Shown here: positions 57,990 through 64,000 of the stretch, piece after piece | How positions within the stretch are numbered: the first letter of the stretch is position 1 | Layout: the number at the start of each line of letters is the position of its first letter | DNA from: Thalassotalea euphylliae | Lineage (GTDB): Bacteria > Pseudomonadota > Gammaproteobacteria > Enterobacterales > Alteromonadaceae | NCBI RefSeq assembly: GCF_003390395.1 | Contig: NZ_QUOV01000001.1 | Span: forward strand, 1,550,001-1,614,000 | DNA length: 64,000 bases | Direction: 5' to 3' | The notes under the pieces: model-generated | What the model saw: the letters and a program-made list of their open reading frames with translations, nothing else | What the model was told of the DNA's origin: nothing | The model's database searches: none | Program-made: the position numbers and the translations under genes

Positions 57990-58010
57990 CACTGTATATA
58001 GAATGAGTGT

Positions 58011-58454
58011 TTAGCTTATCTTTAACTTGTTATCGAGTGAGAATTTGCCACCGCCAAGCAACATTACAGCTGCTAGTGCTAATCCCCAAACAATATGCAT
58101 GTTAATAGCTGCTAATGAGATGTCTAAGTAGGCAATAACAGCAACTATATTTACAATGGTTAGACCTGCTGCAGCAAAGCGTGTAAGTAAACCCGCCGCG
58201 AGTAATACAGGTAATACTAACTCACCAATCGTTGCCATATAAGCGGCGACTTCATAGGATAAAAACGGCACAACATATTCATATTCAAACAGAAACAATG
58301 TTGATTCCCAGTCGTCAATTTTGCTTAAACCGGCTTTAAAGAAAATCCAGCCGATGTAAAGTCGAGCAAATGCCAAGGCTGGCGCTTGCAAGTAATCAAA
58401 CAAACCGAATAAAAAGTTGTAGTAGTCCCTTAGCAGGGTAATTTTGCTATTCAT
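58011..58454 (-). CDS. DoxX family membrane protein
   Basis: A 147-residue DoxX/DoxD-type inner-membrane protein with four helices: the first around APALAFARLYIGWIFFKAGL, then YMATIGELVLPVLLAAGLL, AAGLTIVNIVAVIAYLDI and MHIVWGLALAAVMLLGGG. The family signature RLYIGWIFFKAGLSKI and the GELVLPVLL helix are present. I use the ATG at 58454, with GAGGA six bases upstream. DoxX proteins commonly accompany DUF692/DUF2063 genes in bufferin clusters. Their role may be electron transfer or membrane redox support, but this is unproven. It is the last gene before the bidirectional terminator. Confidence 0.9.
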   Translation of the reverse strand: MNSKITLLRDYYNFLFGLFDYLQAPALAFARLYIGWIFFKAGLSKIDDWESTLFLFEYEYVVPFLSYEVAAYMATIGELVLPVLLAAGLLTRFAAAGLTIVNIVAVIAYLDISLAAINMHIVWGLALAAVMLLGGGKFSLDNKLKIS

Positions 58455-58545
58455 AATTTCCTCATTGTAAAATTTTGTTGATTTGCAGCGTGACGTCAAA
58501 ACTTAGTTAGCCTTGTATCACAGTGCGTTAAAGTTGTTGTGGTGA

Positions 58546-59481
58546 TTAACTTGTATTGCTGACAGCACTTGAGCCTTTGCTAACATCGCTGAGCTCATAA
58601 ATACCCAGCAATAATTGATGCTTAATGGCGTCGGCAAGCCAGTGCGATAAGTCAAATTCATCTAGGCTATGCTCATTGCCTTGCTCAGGGCTGCGCTCTG
58701 CTTGCGAATTGGGCGCTTCGATAGCGACGAGTGCTTCATTGATGGACGCAGACGAGCTGAACTTTTCATAGCCTAGATAATCGACGGCTGATAGCGATAG
58801 TGATTTCGCTTGGTAGCCAAGGCGATAAATGGCGAAATAATTTGTTTGCATCGGCTGTTCAAGCAAGGCACTGATCGCTTGGTTTATCGCTTTTTCAGTT
58901 ACTTGTTCGGCATCTTGCTCATTACCATGCTCTGCAGTGAGCAGAGAATGGAGCTCAGCAATCGGGAAAGGTGAATTTAGCAAGGCAAAACCCGGTGCAA
59001 AATTCATCTTTAAGTGTTGGCTATCGACTTTTTCAAGCAATGACAGACTGCCAAGTGCGAGTGCTTTGTCACCAGCGCGCTCTGCAATAAACATCGCATA
59101 CTCAAACTCGGCGAGATCGCCAAGGTAAGGTAACGCGCTTAATGCCGGTTCATTGGCTAAATAGCTGGCAAATTGCTCACCAATTAATGCCCAATCGGCA
59201 TTTGTTTTTAAGTGAGCTCGTAAGTAATGATTAACTGCGACATCAAAATTTTCTTCTAGCAAGGCTTTTACAGCAGGAAAACTGTTAGCAAGTGAGCGTT
59301 TGGCACTCGCTAAAAAATTGTTCTGATAAATCGTTAATCCAACGTTGTCGAAAGCTTCGCTAGCACCAGAATTAGCCGCTTTGTCTCCAGAATTTGGCTG
59401 CATAATTGCCGCCAATAGATCATTTTGATAGTGCGTTAATGCGCTGCTTGATGGTTTACTTGATGAGTTAGTTAATGACAT
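58546..59481 (-). CDS. bufC: BufC-like DUF2063 protein, partner of the DUF692 enzyme
   Basis: A 311-residue protein with an N-terminal DUF2063 domain (about residues 15-130). Typical elements are LTIYQNNFLASAKRSLANSF, FPAVKALLEENFDVAVNHYL and the following YLPYLGDLAEFEYA-like ALPYLGDLAEFEYAMFIAE. Proteins of this type form a complex with the DUF692 enzyme and are needed to modify the peptide substrate. The C-terminal ~150 residues are variable and rich in Ser/Glu/Ala. The start at 59481 overlaps the end of bufB by 10 bp, implying translational coupling. An upstream ATG at 59529 would lie deeper inside bufB and gives a less typical N-terminus. Confidence 0.87.
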   Translation of the reverse strand: MSLTNSSSKPSSSALTHYQNDLLAAIMQPNSGDKAANSGASEAFDNVGLTIYQNNFLASAKRSLANSFPAVKALLEENFDVAVNHYLRAHLKTNADWALIGEQFASYLANEPALSALPYLGDLAEFEYAMFIAERAGDKALALGSLSLLEKVDSQHLKMNFAPGFALLNSPFPIAELHSLLTAEHGNEQDAEQVTEKAINQAISALLEQPMQTNYFAIYRLGYQAKSLSLSAVDYLGYEKFSSSASINEALVAIEAPNSQAERSPEQGNEHSLDEFDLSHWLADAIKHQLLLGIYELSDVSKGSSAVSNTS

Positions 59482-60419
59482 GGCAGCACCTGCTTGGCAA
59501 TTTTTCTCGCTAACTGTGCTTGTTGGCATAACGTCTGCCAGTCAGGCAAGTCCATATCCCATTCAATCAAGGTTGGCACTGCACCAAAACGCGTTAATGC
59601 CGTTTCGTATAATCGCCAAACATCGCCAGACACTGGCTGACTATGGTCGTCAATCATTACGCCTGTTTCGCCAACTGGGCTGCATCCCGCCAAGTGAATT
59701 TCACCAATCACATGACTTGGAAACTCATATAACTGTGCCAAGGCAAGATCAACGGGTTTCGTTGCTTTGTCATGGGCACCATTTTGTTTCGAATTGGCAG
59801 CTTGAGTGTTTATTGCGTTAACCATTAAATTGTTTAAATCTAACAGCAAACGACAATCTGTTTGTCGGCAGAGCTCAATCAAGAACTCACTTTCACTCAT
59901 GGTCGAATTCGCTGGAGTGATATAAGCAGACAAGTTTTCTACGAGAATACGACGGCCAAGTTGTTGCTGAACTTTGTTTACATTCGCCACCATAACAGCC
60001 AGGCTTTCTTGATTAAATGGCACAGGCAGTAAATCACCAGCGTGTATCGTTAAATCGTTTAGTTGTCCCCAACTAAAACAAGCATGATCTGATACCAGTA
60101 TTGGCTGAACTTGTTCCACTAACTCACTAAAGCGCTTTAAGTGTGGTTCAGGTACTGGCTCGGTTGAACCTAGTCCAAGTGAAGTTGCGTGTAAGCTGAC
60201 CGCGTATTGCGCTTTGATATCGTTGAGAATCGCTTGAGTGATCCCTCCTTTTGCAAAGAAGTTTTCCACGTGAACTTCAACGAAATCAATATTAAAGGGG
60301 GAAGTCAGCGCGTCTTGATAATGAACATGACGCAAACCAACACCAATAAGAGGTAGTACTTGCGATTGCTCGCTGCTGATGCTTTTATGGTTTTGACGTT
60401 GTGTTAATTGATAAGACAT
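59472..60419 (-). CDS. bufB: BufB-like DUF692 multinuclear non-haem iron oxidative enzyme
   Basis: A 315-residue DUF692 (MNIO) TIM-barrel enzyme. Family segments: PLIGVGLRHVHYQDAL near the start, DFVEVHVENFF, AVSLHATSLGLGSTEP (metal-site histidine), LVSDHACFSWGQL, ILVENLSAYITP, LLLDLNNLMVN, GEIHLAGC and the late LIEWDMDLPDW. The His, Asp and Glu residues that bind two or three irons in known MNIO enzymes are thus visible. Characterised relatives oxidise cysteines of a precursor peptide to thiooxazole-type heterocycles. I use the ATG at 60419, preceded by GGAAGGA five bases upstream; an earlier in-frame ATG adds a non-homologous start. It follows bufA by 75 bp, with a small palindrome between. 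Confidence 0.9.
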   Translation of the reverse strand: MSYQLTQRQNHKSISSEQSQVLPLIGVGLRHVHYQDALTSPFNIDFVEVHVENFFAKGGITQAILNDIKAQYAVSLHATSLGLGSTEPVPEPHLKRFSELVEQVQPILVSDHACFSWGQLNDLTIHAGDLLPVPFNQESLAVMVANVNKVQQQLGRRILVENLSAYITPANSTMSESEFLIELCRQTDCRLLLDLNNLMVNAINTQAANSKQNGAHDKATKPVDLALAQLYEFPSHVIGEIHLAGCSPVGETGVMIDDHSQPVSGDVWRLYETALTRFGAVPTLIEWDMDLPDWQTLCQQAQLARKIAKQVLPCH

Positions 60420-60462
60420 CGCTTCCTTCCCAACATGATGAACTGTCTTAATTGAACCTTTT

Positions 60463-60474
60463 GGGTAGCTACCC
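60463..60474. other. Palindrome between bufA and bufB
   Basis: GGGTAGCTACCC is a perfect 12-bp palindrome in the 75-bp gap after the bufA stop. It could form a small RNA hairpin that stabilises the bufA part of the transcript or slows read-through into bufB. It has no T-run. Confidence 0.35.
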
Positions 60475-60494
60475 GAGGCAGCCACCTAGTTCGG

Positions 60495-60797
60495 CTAGCT
60501 GTTTTGCATCGCCTTAAATTTAGCTTTCGCTTCTTTACGTAGCATGCCACCTAATGACTCACAGCTACCTTTATTCACTAAGCGCCACTCGCCTGGATCA
60601 TTGTCAATGGTTGATTGACCTGCACAAGAGTGGGTACCTGCTAAGTTACCGCAGTCATTTTGGCCAGCAGGGCTAATGCCGTAGCAACGCTCTTTGGGAG
60701 CGCGTTTACGCTCGTTATCAGCAGCTTCAGCGCTGTTGATGACACCCATAGATACGACCGCTGCAAGTGCCGCTGAAAGTGCTAATTGATTTTTCAT
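60495..60797 (-). CDS. bufA: DUF2282 family bufferin-type metallophore precursor
   Basis: A 100-residue exported peptide precursor. The signal peptide (MKNQLALSAALAAVVSMGVI, cleavage after NSAEA) is followed by a short core with four cysteines: C38 (ERCYGISPAGQNDCG), C49, C58 (THSCAGQ) and C79 (NKGSCESLGGML). These patterns define DUF2282, a bufferin family. In such systems a DUF692 enzyme with its partner converts core cysteines to thiooxazoles, and the exported product binds copper. The adjacent bufB and bufC genes support this. A very good ribosome site (AGGAG) suggests high expression. Which cysteines are modified, and the metal bound, cannot be read from sequence. Confidence 0.88.
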   Translation of the reverse strand: MKNQLALSAALAAVVSMGVINSAEAADNERKRAPKERCYGISPAGQNDCGNLAGTHSCAGQSTIDNDPGEWRLVNKGSCESLGGMLRKEAKAKFKAMQNS

Positions 60798-60837
60798 AAA
60801 AAATCTCCTGTTAAACGTTAATGCTTAGGCTGAACGG

Positions 60838-61149
60838 CTAGGCGACAAGGTCGCGCAAAGCCTGTTCGTTCATTAGACCCGAGCTTTGGGTTTTTACTTC
60901 GCCATTTTCGATAACAATTATTGCGGGTATTGAGCGAATGCCGAATTTTTGTGCCAACATTGGCAGTTCATCTACATTTGCTTTAACACCAGTTGCTTCG
61001 ATGGCATCACCACTAAATACTTTTTCGAATACTGGCATCATGGCGCGACATGGCGCGCACCACGGTGCCCAGAAGTCAATTACGATTTTGTCATTGTTAG
61101 CGATTAACTCAGCAAAATGATCAATATCGGTTACTTCAATTGCCGCCAT
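60838..61149 (-). CDS. Thioredoxin family protein
   Basis: A 103-residue cytosolic thioredoxin. The active site is WCAPCR in FWAPWCAPCRAMMPVFEKVF, with the conserved cis-proline in FGIRSIPAIIVIENGE. The second active-site residue is Ala instead of the usual Gly, a common variant. There is no signal peptide, so it would act on cytosolic thiols, for example keeping precursor cysteines reduced before export. That role is an inference from its position: two bases after the YHS gene, with GAGGAC overlapping that gene's end, and 40 bp before bufA. Confidence 0.93.
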   Translation of the reverse strand: MAAIEVTDIDHFAELIANNDKIVIDFWAPWCAPCRAMMPVFEKVFSGDAIEATGVKANVDELPMLAQKFGIRSIPAIIVIENGEVKTQSSGLMNEQALRDLVA

Positions 61150-61151
61150 TA

Positions 61152-61628
61152 TTAGTCCTCTGCAAGCTCTTCTAATGTTTTATCTTTGATATCGCCCCAA
61201 ATATCGTCTGACTTATCAATGTTACCTTGCGTGTCTTGCACCCAACGGTTTTGAACATTTTTGTTTAGGTTAAGGTAAAGTTTGTTATCAACGATTTTCC
61301 AAGCTGTTGGATCAGTGTCGAATTTCTTCTCCATCGTCACACCGAAAGCACAGTAACCGCCGTACTGTGGAGCGTATTTATCCGGGTTTGCTCTAAACTT
61401 GTCGCGGTTAGACTCTGAGCTAAAGCGGTAGATGGCACCTTTATGAGTTGCAGTAAAGTTGATGTCACCTTCAACCGGCTTATTCATTGTGAAGTAAGCC
61501 ACTGGATCAAAACCTTTAATGGCTAAGTCGTTAGCATCTGCGTTCATCTCAACATCAGCAGCGAAGCTGAAGCTAGATGCTGCTAATAAAAGGCTGGCTG
61601 TAATTGATTTAAGTGCAAAGTTTTTCAT
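61152..61628 (-). CDS. Exported YHS-domain protein
   Basis: A 158-residue protein with a signal peptide (KNFALKSITASLLLAASSFS, ending SFA). A YHS domain runs from about residue 38 to 85: IKGFDPVAYF is the entry strand and GGYCAFGVTM carries the single conserved cysteine. YHS domains are small metal-binding modules also found in copper ATPases and oxygenase subunits. I start at the ATG at 61628, which has GAGGA upstream; longer in-frame starts reach into the promoter region and lack ribosome sites. It is the first gene of the minus-strand cluster, so its product probably acts with the bufferin in the periplasm. Confidence 0.87.
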   Translation of the reverse strand: MKNFALKSITASLLLAASSFSFAADVEMNADANDLAIKGFDPVAYFTMNKPVEGDINFTATHKGAIYRFSSESNRDKFRANPDKYAPQYGGYCAFGVTMEKKFDTDPTAWKIVDNKLYLNLNKNVQNRWVQDTQGNIDKSDDIWGDIKDKTLEELAED

Positions 61629-61726
61629 TTTGTATATCCTCATCATTTTAAATTCGATTGCAGCCAATTTGCTGCTGCGTCGTAGTGATGAAAATAGTAC
61701 TGCCGAAATGAAACGGCTTGGGCTAC

Positions 61727-61758
61727 AATCGTCCAAAAAATCGTGCAAATCGTCCAAA
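61727..61758. promoter_or_regulatory. Direct repeats, candidate AraC-family operator
   Basis: AATCGTCCAAA occurs at 61727-61737 and again at 61748-61758, 21 bp apart (two helical turns). A partial copy, AATCGTGCA, lies between them at 61739-61747. AraC-family proteins typically bind such direct repeats. The site lies ~50 bp before the araC-type gene and ~100 bp before the YHS gene. Confidence 0.55.
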
Positions 61759-61808
61759 CCTAAATGGTTTTAGATTAAGTGATTGAAAAAACTAGATAAA
61801 GTAAGTCA

Positions 61809-62651
61809 ATGGATCAACTATCACAAATTATTCAAGATTTTAGTATTCAAGCTGGGGTGTTTTACACTGGCCAATTGTGTGGTTTATCGGCGTTTGGCGA
61901 TGAAAACCATGTTGAAGGCCATATTCATATATTGCACAGCGGTACCTTAACTCTTGCTGATGCAGACGGCAGCGAGCAGTTACTTGATGAACCAAGTATT
62001 GTATTTTTCCCTCGGCCTAAACAGCATCGCTTGCGCGCAACTGAGTCTGACAATGCAGAGGTGATTTGTGCAACCGTGCAATATGGCATTGGCCAGCAAA
62101 GTCCACTAACCCAAGCATTACCAGAAGCAATCATTCTTCCCTTGCGTCAAGCAACAGCACTAAACGATAGCTTTGCGTGGATGGTGAACGAAGCTTTGTC
62201 AGACAATTTAGGCAAGCAAACTATTTTAAATCGCCTGATGGAAGTTTTTATAGTGTGCTTGTTAAGGCATTTAATTACTGAGCGTAAAATTGAGCAAGGT
62301 TTGCTTGCTGGTTTATCTCATCCGTTTTTATCTAAAGTAATTAGTGCTATGCACAACGAGCCTGCTCACCCTTGGGGACTAGATGAAATGGCTGAAGTGG
62401 CATTGATGTCGCGCTCTAAATTCTCTCCCTTGTTTAAGCAAGTATTAGGTGAAACACCAAACGATTATTTGACTCGCTGGCGAGTTTCATTGGCACAAAA
62501 GCATCTGCTAAGCGGTAAAAGTGTTGACCATTGTGCCCAACTTGTCGGTTATGAAAGCCCGTCAACATTATCACGCGCCTTTAACAAAACGTGTCAACTA
62601 TCGCCGAAAGCTTGGTTGAAAAAAGCCTTGGAAGAAGCGCAGCAAACCTAG
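61809..62651 (+). CDS. AraC family transcriptional regulator (cupin plus AraC HTH)
   Basis: A 280-residue regulator. The N-terminal ~110 residues form a cupin-like sensor (GDENHVEGHIHILHSGTL, then VFFPRPKQHRLRATESDNAE) with several histidines that could hold a metal. The C-terminal AraC/XylS domain has two helix-turn-helix units, LDEMAEVALMSRSKFSPLFK with LGETPNDYLTRWR, and VDHCAQLVGYESPSTLSRAF. The layout matches the cupin_6/AraC class that controls stress and redox genes. It is divergent from the YHS-thioredoxin-bufferin cluster, and direct repeats between them make it the likely regulator. Signal unknown; a metal or an oxidant is plausible. Confidence 0.9.
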   Translation: MDQLSQIIQDFSIQAGVFYTGQLCGLSAFGDENHVEGHIHILHSGTLTLADADGSEQLLDEPSIVFFPRPKQHRLRATESDNAEVICATVQYGIGQQSPLTQALPEAIILPLRQATALNDSFAWMVNEALSDNLGKQTILNRLMEVFIVCLLRHLITERKIEQGLLAGLSHPFLSKVISAMHNEPAHPWGLDEMAEVALMSRSKFSPLFKQVLGETPNDYLTRWRVSLAQKHLLSGKSVDHCAQLVGYESPSTLSRAFNKTCQLSPKAWLKKALEEAQQT

Positions 62652-62734
62652 TGTGAAAAATACTGTTGCACAACATTCCTTGCGTTAATTGTTAGTGCTG
62701 GAATATGCGAAATTAACTTCTTTAGTGAATTAAA

Positions 62735-63373
62735 ATGAACCTGATAGCGTGTCCAATTTTCAATAGCCTTTCTTCGTCAAGTATTAGTCTTGTTAAAGAG
62801 CAAGCCAGCACTTTTAGTGTGTCTGCCGGTACTCGTTTATTTGAAACAACAAATGAATGTCAAATGATGCCAATTGTCACCAGCGGTACAATAAGGGTGT
62901 TTTCGCAAAGTGATACGGGCCGAGAAATTACACTTTATCGCGTTAGCCCTGAGCAACTTTGTATCTTAACAATCAGTTGTTTACTTAGCGGCGATCGCTA
63001 TCCTGCTAGCAGTATTGCCGAAACAGAGGTGTCAGGTATTAGCGTACCTAAATCGCTTTTCTTAGAGTTGATGGCGAGTGAGCCGAGCTTTAGCGCACAA
63101 ATATTTCATACTTTTTCATATCGCATTACCCATTTAATGCAATTAGTGGATGCTGTCGCGTTTAAAAAATTAGACAAACGTTTAGCGCTCTACTTATTAG
63201 AGCAAGGCCCGGTTATTACTTGCTCACATCAGAAAATTGCTGATGAATTTGGGAGCGTTCGTGAAATCATCAGTCGTTTATTAAAACAGTTTGAAGACAA
63301 GGGAATAGTTGCCTTGTCGAGAAAACAAATACAGCTTATTGACCCAGATCAACTAAGGTTGTTTGTCGATTAG
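62735..63373 (+). CDS. Crp/Fnr family transcriptional regulator
   Basis: A 212-residue regulator. The N-terminal cyclic-nucleotide-binding-like barrel (FSVSAGTRLFETTNECQMMP, VFSQSDTGREITLYRVSPEQ) is followed by a dimerisation helix (FSYRITHLMQLVDAVAFKKL). A C-terminal winged helix follows, with recognition region SHQKIADEFGSVREIISRLL. It lacks the spaced cysteine cluster of classical FNR; three Cys residues (CILTISC and one near the start) could sense redox but are not the [4Fe-4S] pattern. A palindrome just after its stop suggests it controls the DUF2892 gene and perhaps itself. Monocistronic start with ATG at 62735. Confidence 0.9.
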   Translation: MNLIACPIFNSLSSSSISLVKEQASTFSVSAGTRLFETTNECQMMPIVTSGTIRVFSQSDTGREITLYRVSPEQLCILTISCLLSGDRYPASSIAETEVSGISVPKSLFLELMASEPSFSAQIFHTFSYRITHLMQLVDAVAFKKLDKRLALYLLEQGPVITCSHQKIADEFGSVREIISRLLKQFEDKGIVALSRKQIQLIDPDQLRLFVD

Positions 63374-63378
63374 CTTGT

Positions 63379-63392
63379 GTGACTTTAGTCAC
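63379..63392. promoter_or_regulatory. Crp/Fnr-type palindromic operator
   Basis: GTGACT-TT-AGTCAC has perfect 6-bp half-sites and is centred ~41 bp before the predicted start of the DUF2892 transcript (TATACT at 63414-63419). This is the usual class II position for Crp/Fnr activators. Confidence 0.6.
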
Positions 63393-63464
63393 TGAAACTA
63401 ATTTTTCCCGCCATATACTCGAAGCCAGCTTTTAAGAGTTTTTGGATAACAAGAGGAAAAATCA

Positions 63465-63653
63465 ATGACGTTAAATGTTGGCACGATCGATCGCATCTTA
63501 CGGGTTTTATTAGGTTCACTACTTATTATTTGGGTGATTATGGGCGGGCCTCTATGGGCTTGGCTTGGTGCTGTATTAGTGGCAACTGGCCTTATAAAAT
63601 TTTGCCCTGCGTATGCAATATTCGGTGTTAAAACCTGTAAAACCAAGGGATAA
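63465..63653 (+). CDS. DUF2892 small inner-membrane protein
   Basis: A 62-residue DUF2892 protein (the membrane part of YgaP-like proteins). The N-terminus NVGTIDRILRVLLGSLLIIW forms the first helix and WAWLGAVLVATGLIKFCPAY the second. It ends FGVKTCKTK, with two cysteines (FCP and KTC) in the family pattern. In YgaP this region anchors a rhodanese domain, absent here. AAGAGGAAAAAT is the ribosome site. It follows the Crp/Fnr-family gene, a recurrent pairing, and has its own operator and promoter. Function unknown, probably in sulfur or redox metabolism. Confidence 0.88.
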   Translation: MTLNVGTIDRILRVLLGSLLIIWVIMGGPLWAWLGAVLVATGLIKFCPAYAIFGVKTCKTKG

Positions 63654-63742
63654 AAACTTGAGCCTTGCTCGCGTTGCCTTGTGCTTTTGTTTAAAGACAC
63701 TGCTTAAAGGCAATAAGATAAGAGAGCAACGTTCAAGCTCAG

Positions 63743-64000
63743 TTAAACTTCAACTCGCATTTGCACTAGGCTTTTTTTAAAGCCTAGTTTTTCATAGGCC
63801 TTAATGGCGGGGGCGTTGTCGTTATAAACATCGAGCAGCACTTCAGTAATCCCTTGCTGTTTAGCCCAATCAAATAACGCTTTTATCACTTTTTGGCTAA
63901 TGCCTTGGCCGCGAAATTCAGGTTCTACATAAATAAAACCAATATAGCCGTGGTTTGTGTACTTGTGGTGAGCAGGCGAGGGTTTAACTTTAATGTAACC
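63743..64000 (-). CDS. GNAT family N-acetyltransferase (partial)
   Basis: The gene enters from beyond the right edge and its C-terminal 85 residues are visible; the N-terminus is outside the window. Motif A of the acetyl-CoA-binding fold is intact: EPEFRGQGISQKVIKALFDW contains the R-G-Q-G-I pyrophosphate loop. It is followed by GITEVLLDVYNDNAPAIKAY and the C-terminal EKLGFKK, typical of small GNAT enzymes. The acceptor substrate cannot be inferred. The upstream neighbour is a plus-strand DUF2892 gene ending 89 bp away, so the two genes converge. Confidence 0.85.
   Translation of the reverse strand, partial: GYIKVKPSPAHHKYTNHGYIGFIYVEPEFRGQGISQKVIKALFDWAKQQGITEVLLDVYNDNAPAIKAYEKLGFKKSLVQMRVEV

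Larger units (their letters stand above)
57618..58010. other. kdsA-doxX convergent intergenic region
   Basis: It holds the kdsA terminator, an AT-rich middle with a 12-bp direct repeat (CTAATTGAACCA at 57863-57874 and 57879-57890), and a second, bidirectional terminator near doxX. No gene was seen between the two terminators. The second terminator also serves the minus-strand bufferin cluster. Confidence 0.5.

Noticed and set aside
61629..61757. N-terminal extension of the YHS protein
   Set aside because: It would remove the signal peptide from the N-terminus and cover the likely operator. GAGGA supports the start at 61628.

Overview
The window is a moderately AT-rich, densely coded stretch of a gammaproteobacterial chromosome. 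Gene content and order point to a marine member of the Alteromonadales, most likely Colwelliaceae (Colwellia/Thalassotalea-like). Pointers are: a true SMC instead of MukB, placed between cysZ and zipA-ligA; a sodium-type flagellar motor gene (motY) next to rnt; a cold-active-type M1 aminopeptidase; a PEP-CTERM protein; and palindromic MITE-like repeats. The assignment is inferred from the sequence and was not tested by a search. No rRNA, tRNA, CRISPR array, prophage or insertion sequence was seen.

Layout. 1-4 kb: end of a histidine-kinase-like protein, a small membrane protein, fadR, and two tandem Sel1-repeat paralogs. 4-9 kb: the prkA-yeaH-spoVR stress operon (minus strand). 9-22 kb: sodB, grxD, rnt, motY with its own sigma-28 promoter, an M1 peptidase, a PEP-CTERM protein, miaE, a DUF885 lipoprotein, lpxH, ppiB, cysS and an acidic exported protein. 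22-30 kb: cysZ, smc, zipA, ligA and a DUF3392-like gene. 30-36 kb: an exported 2H-phosphoesterase-like protein, an M48 lipoprotein, a 40-residue membrane protein behind a perfect FNR-type palindrome, a lone receiver protein, then apt-dnaX-ybaB. dnaX keeps a complete programmed-frameshift cassette. 36-47 kb: a dicarboxylate symporter, an Ig-repeat lipoprotein, the cold-shock helicase csdA/deaD, hppD behind a TyrR box, and topA. 47-58 kb: the conserved lolB-ispE-prs / hemA-prfA-prmC-sirB2-sirB1-kdsA neighbourhood, with a DUF819 permease gene between sirB1 and kdsA and a 273-bp palindromic element before sirB2.

58-64 kb is the accessory highlight. A minus-strand cluster encodes a YHS-domain protein, a thioredoxin, a DUF2282 (bufferin-type) cysteine peptide precursor, a DUF692 multinuclear iron enzyme, its DUF2063 partner and a DoxX membrane protein. 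A divergent AraC-family regulator is separated from it by direct repeats 21 bp apart. A Crp/Fnr-family regulator with a palindromic operator and a DUF2892 membrane protein follow. This reads as a RiPP-type metal (probably copper) buffering locus with thiol/redox accessory genes. The window ends inside a GNAT acetyltransferase gene.

Many gene ends carry clear intrinsic terminators, several of them shared by convergent genes, so transcription units can be drawn with fair confidence.
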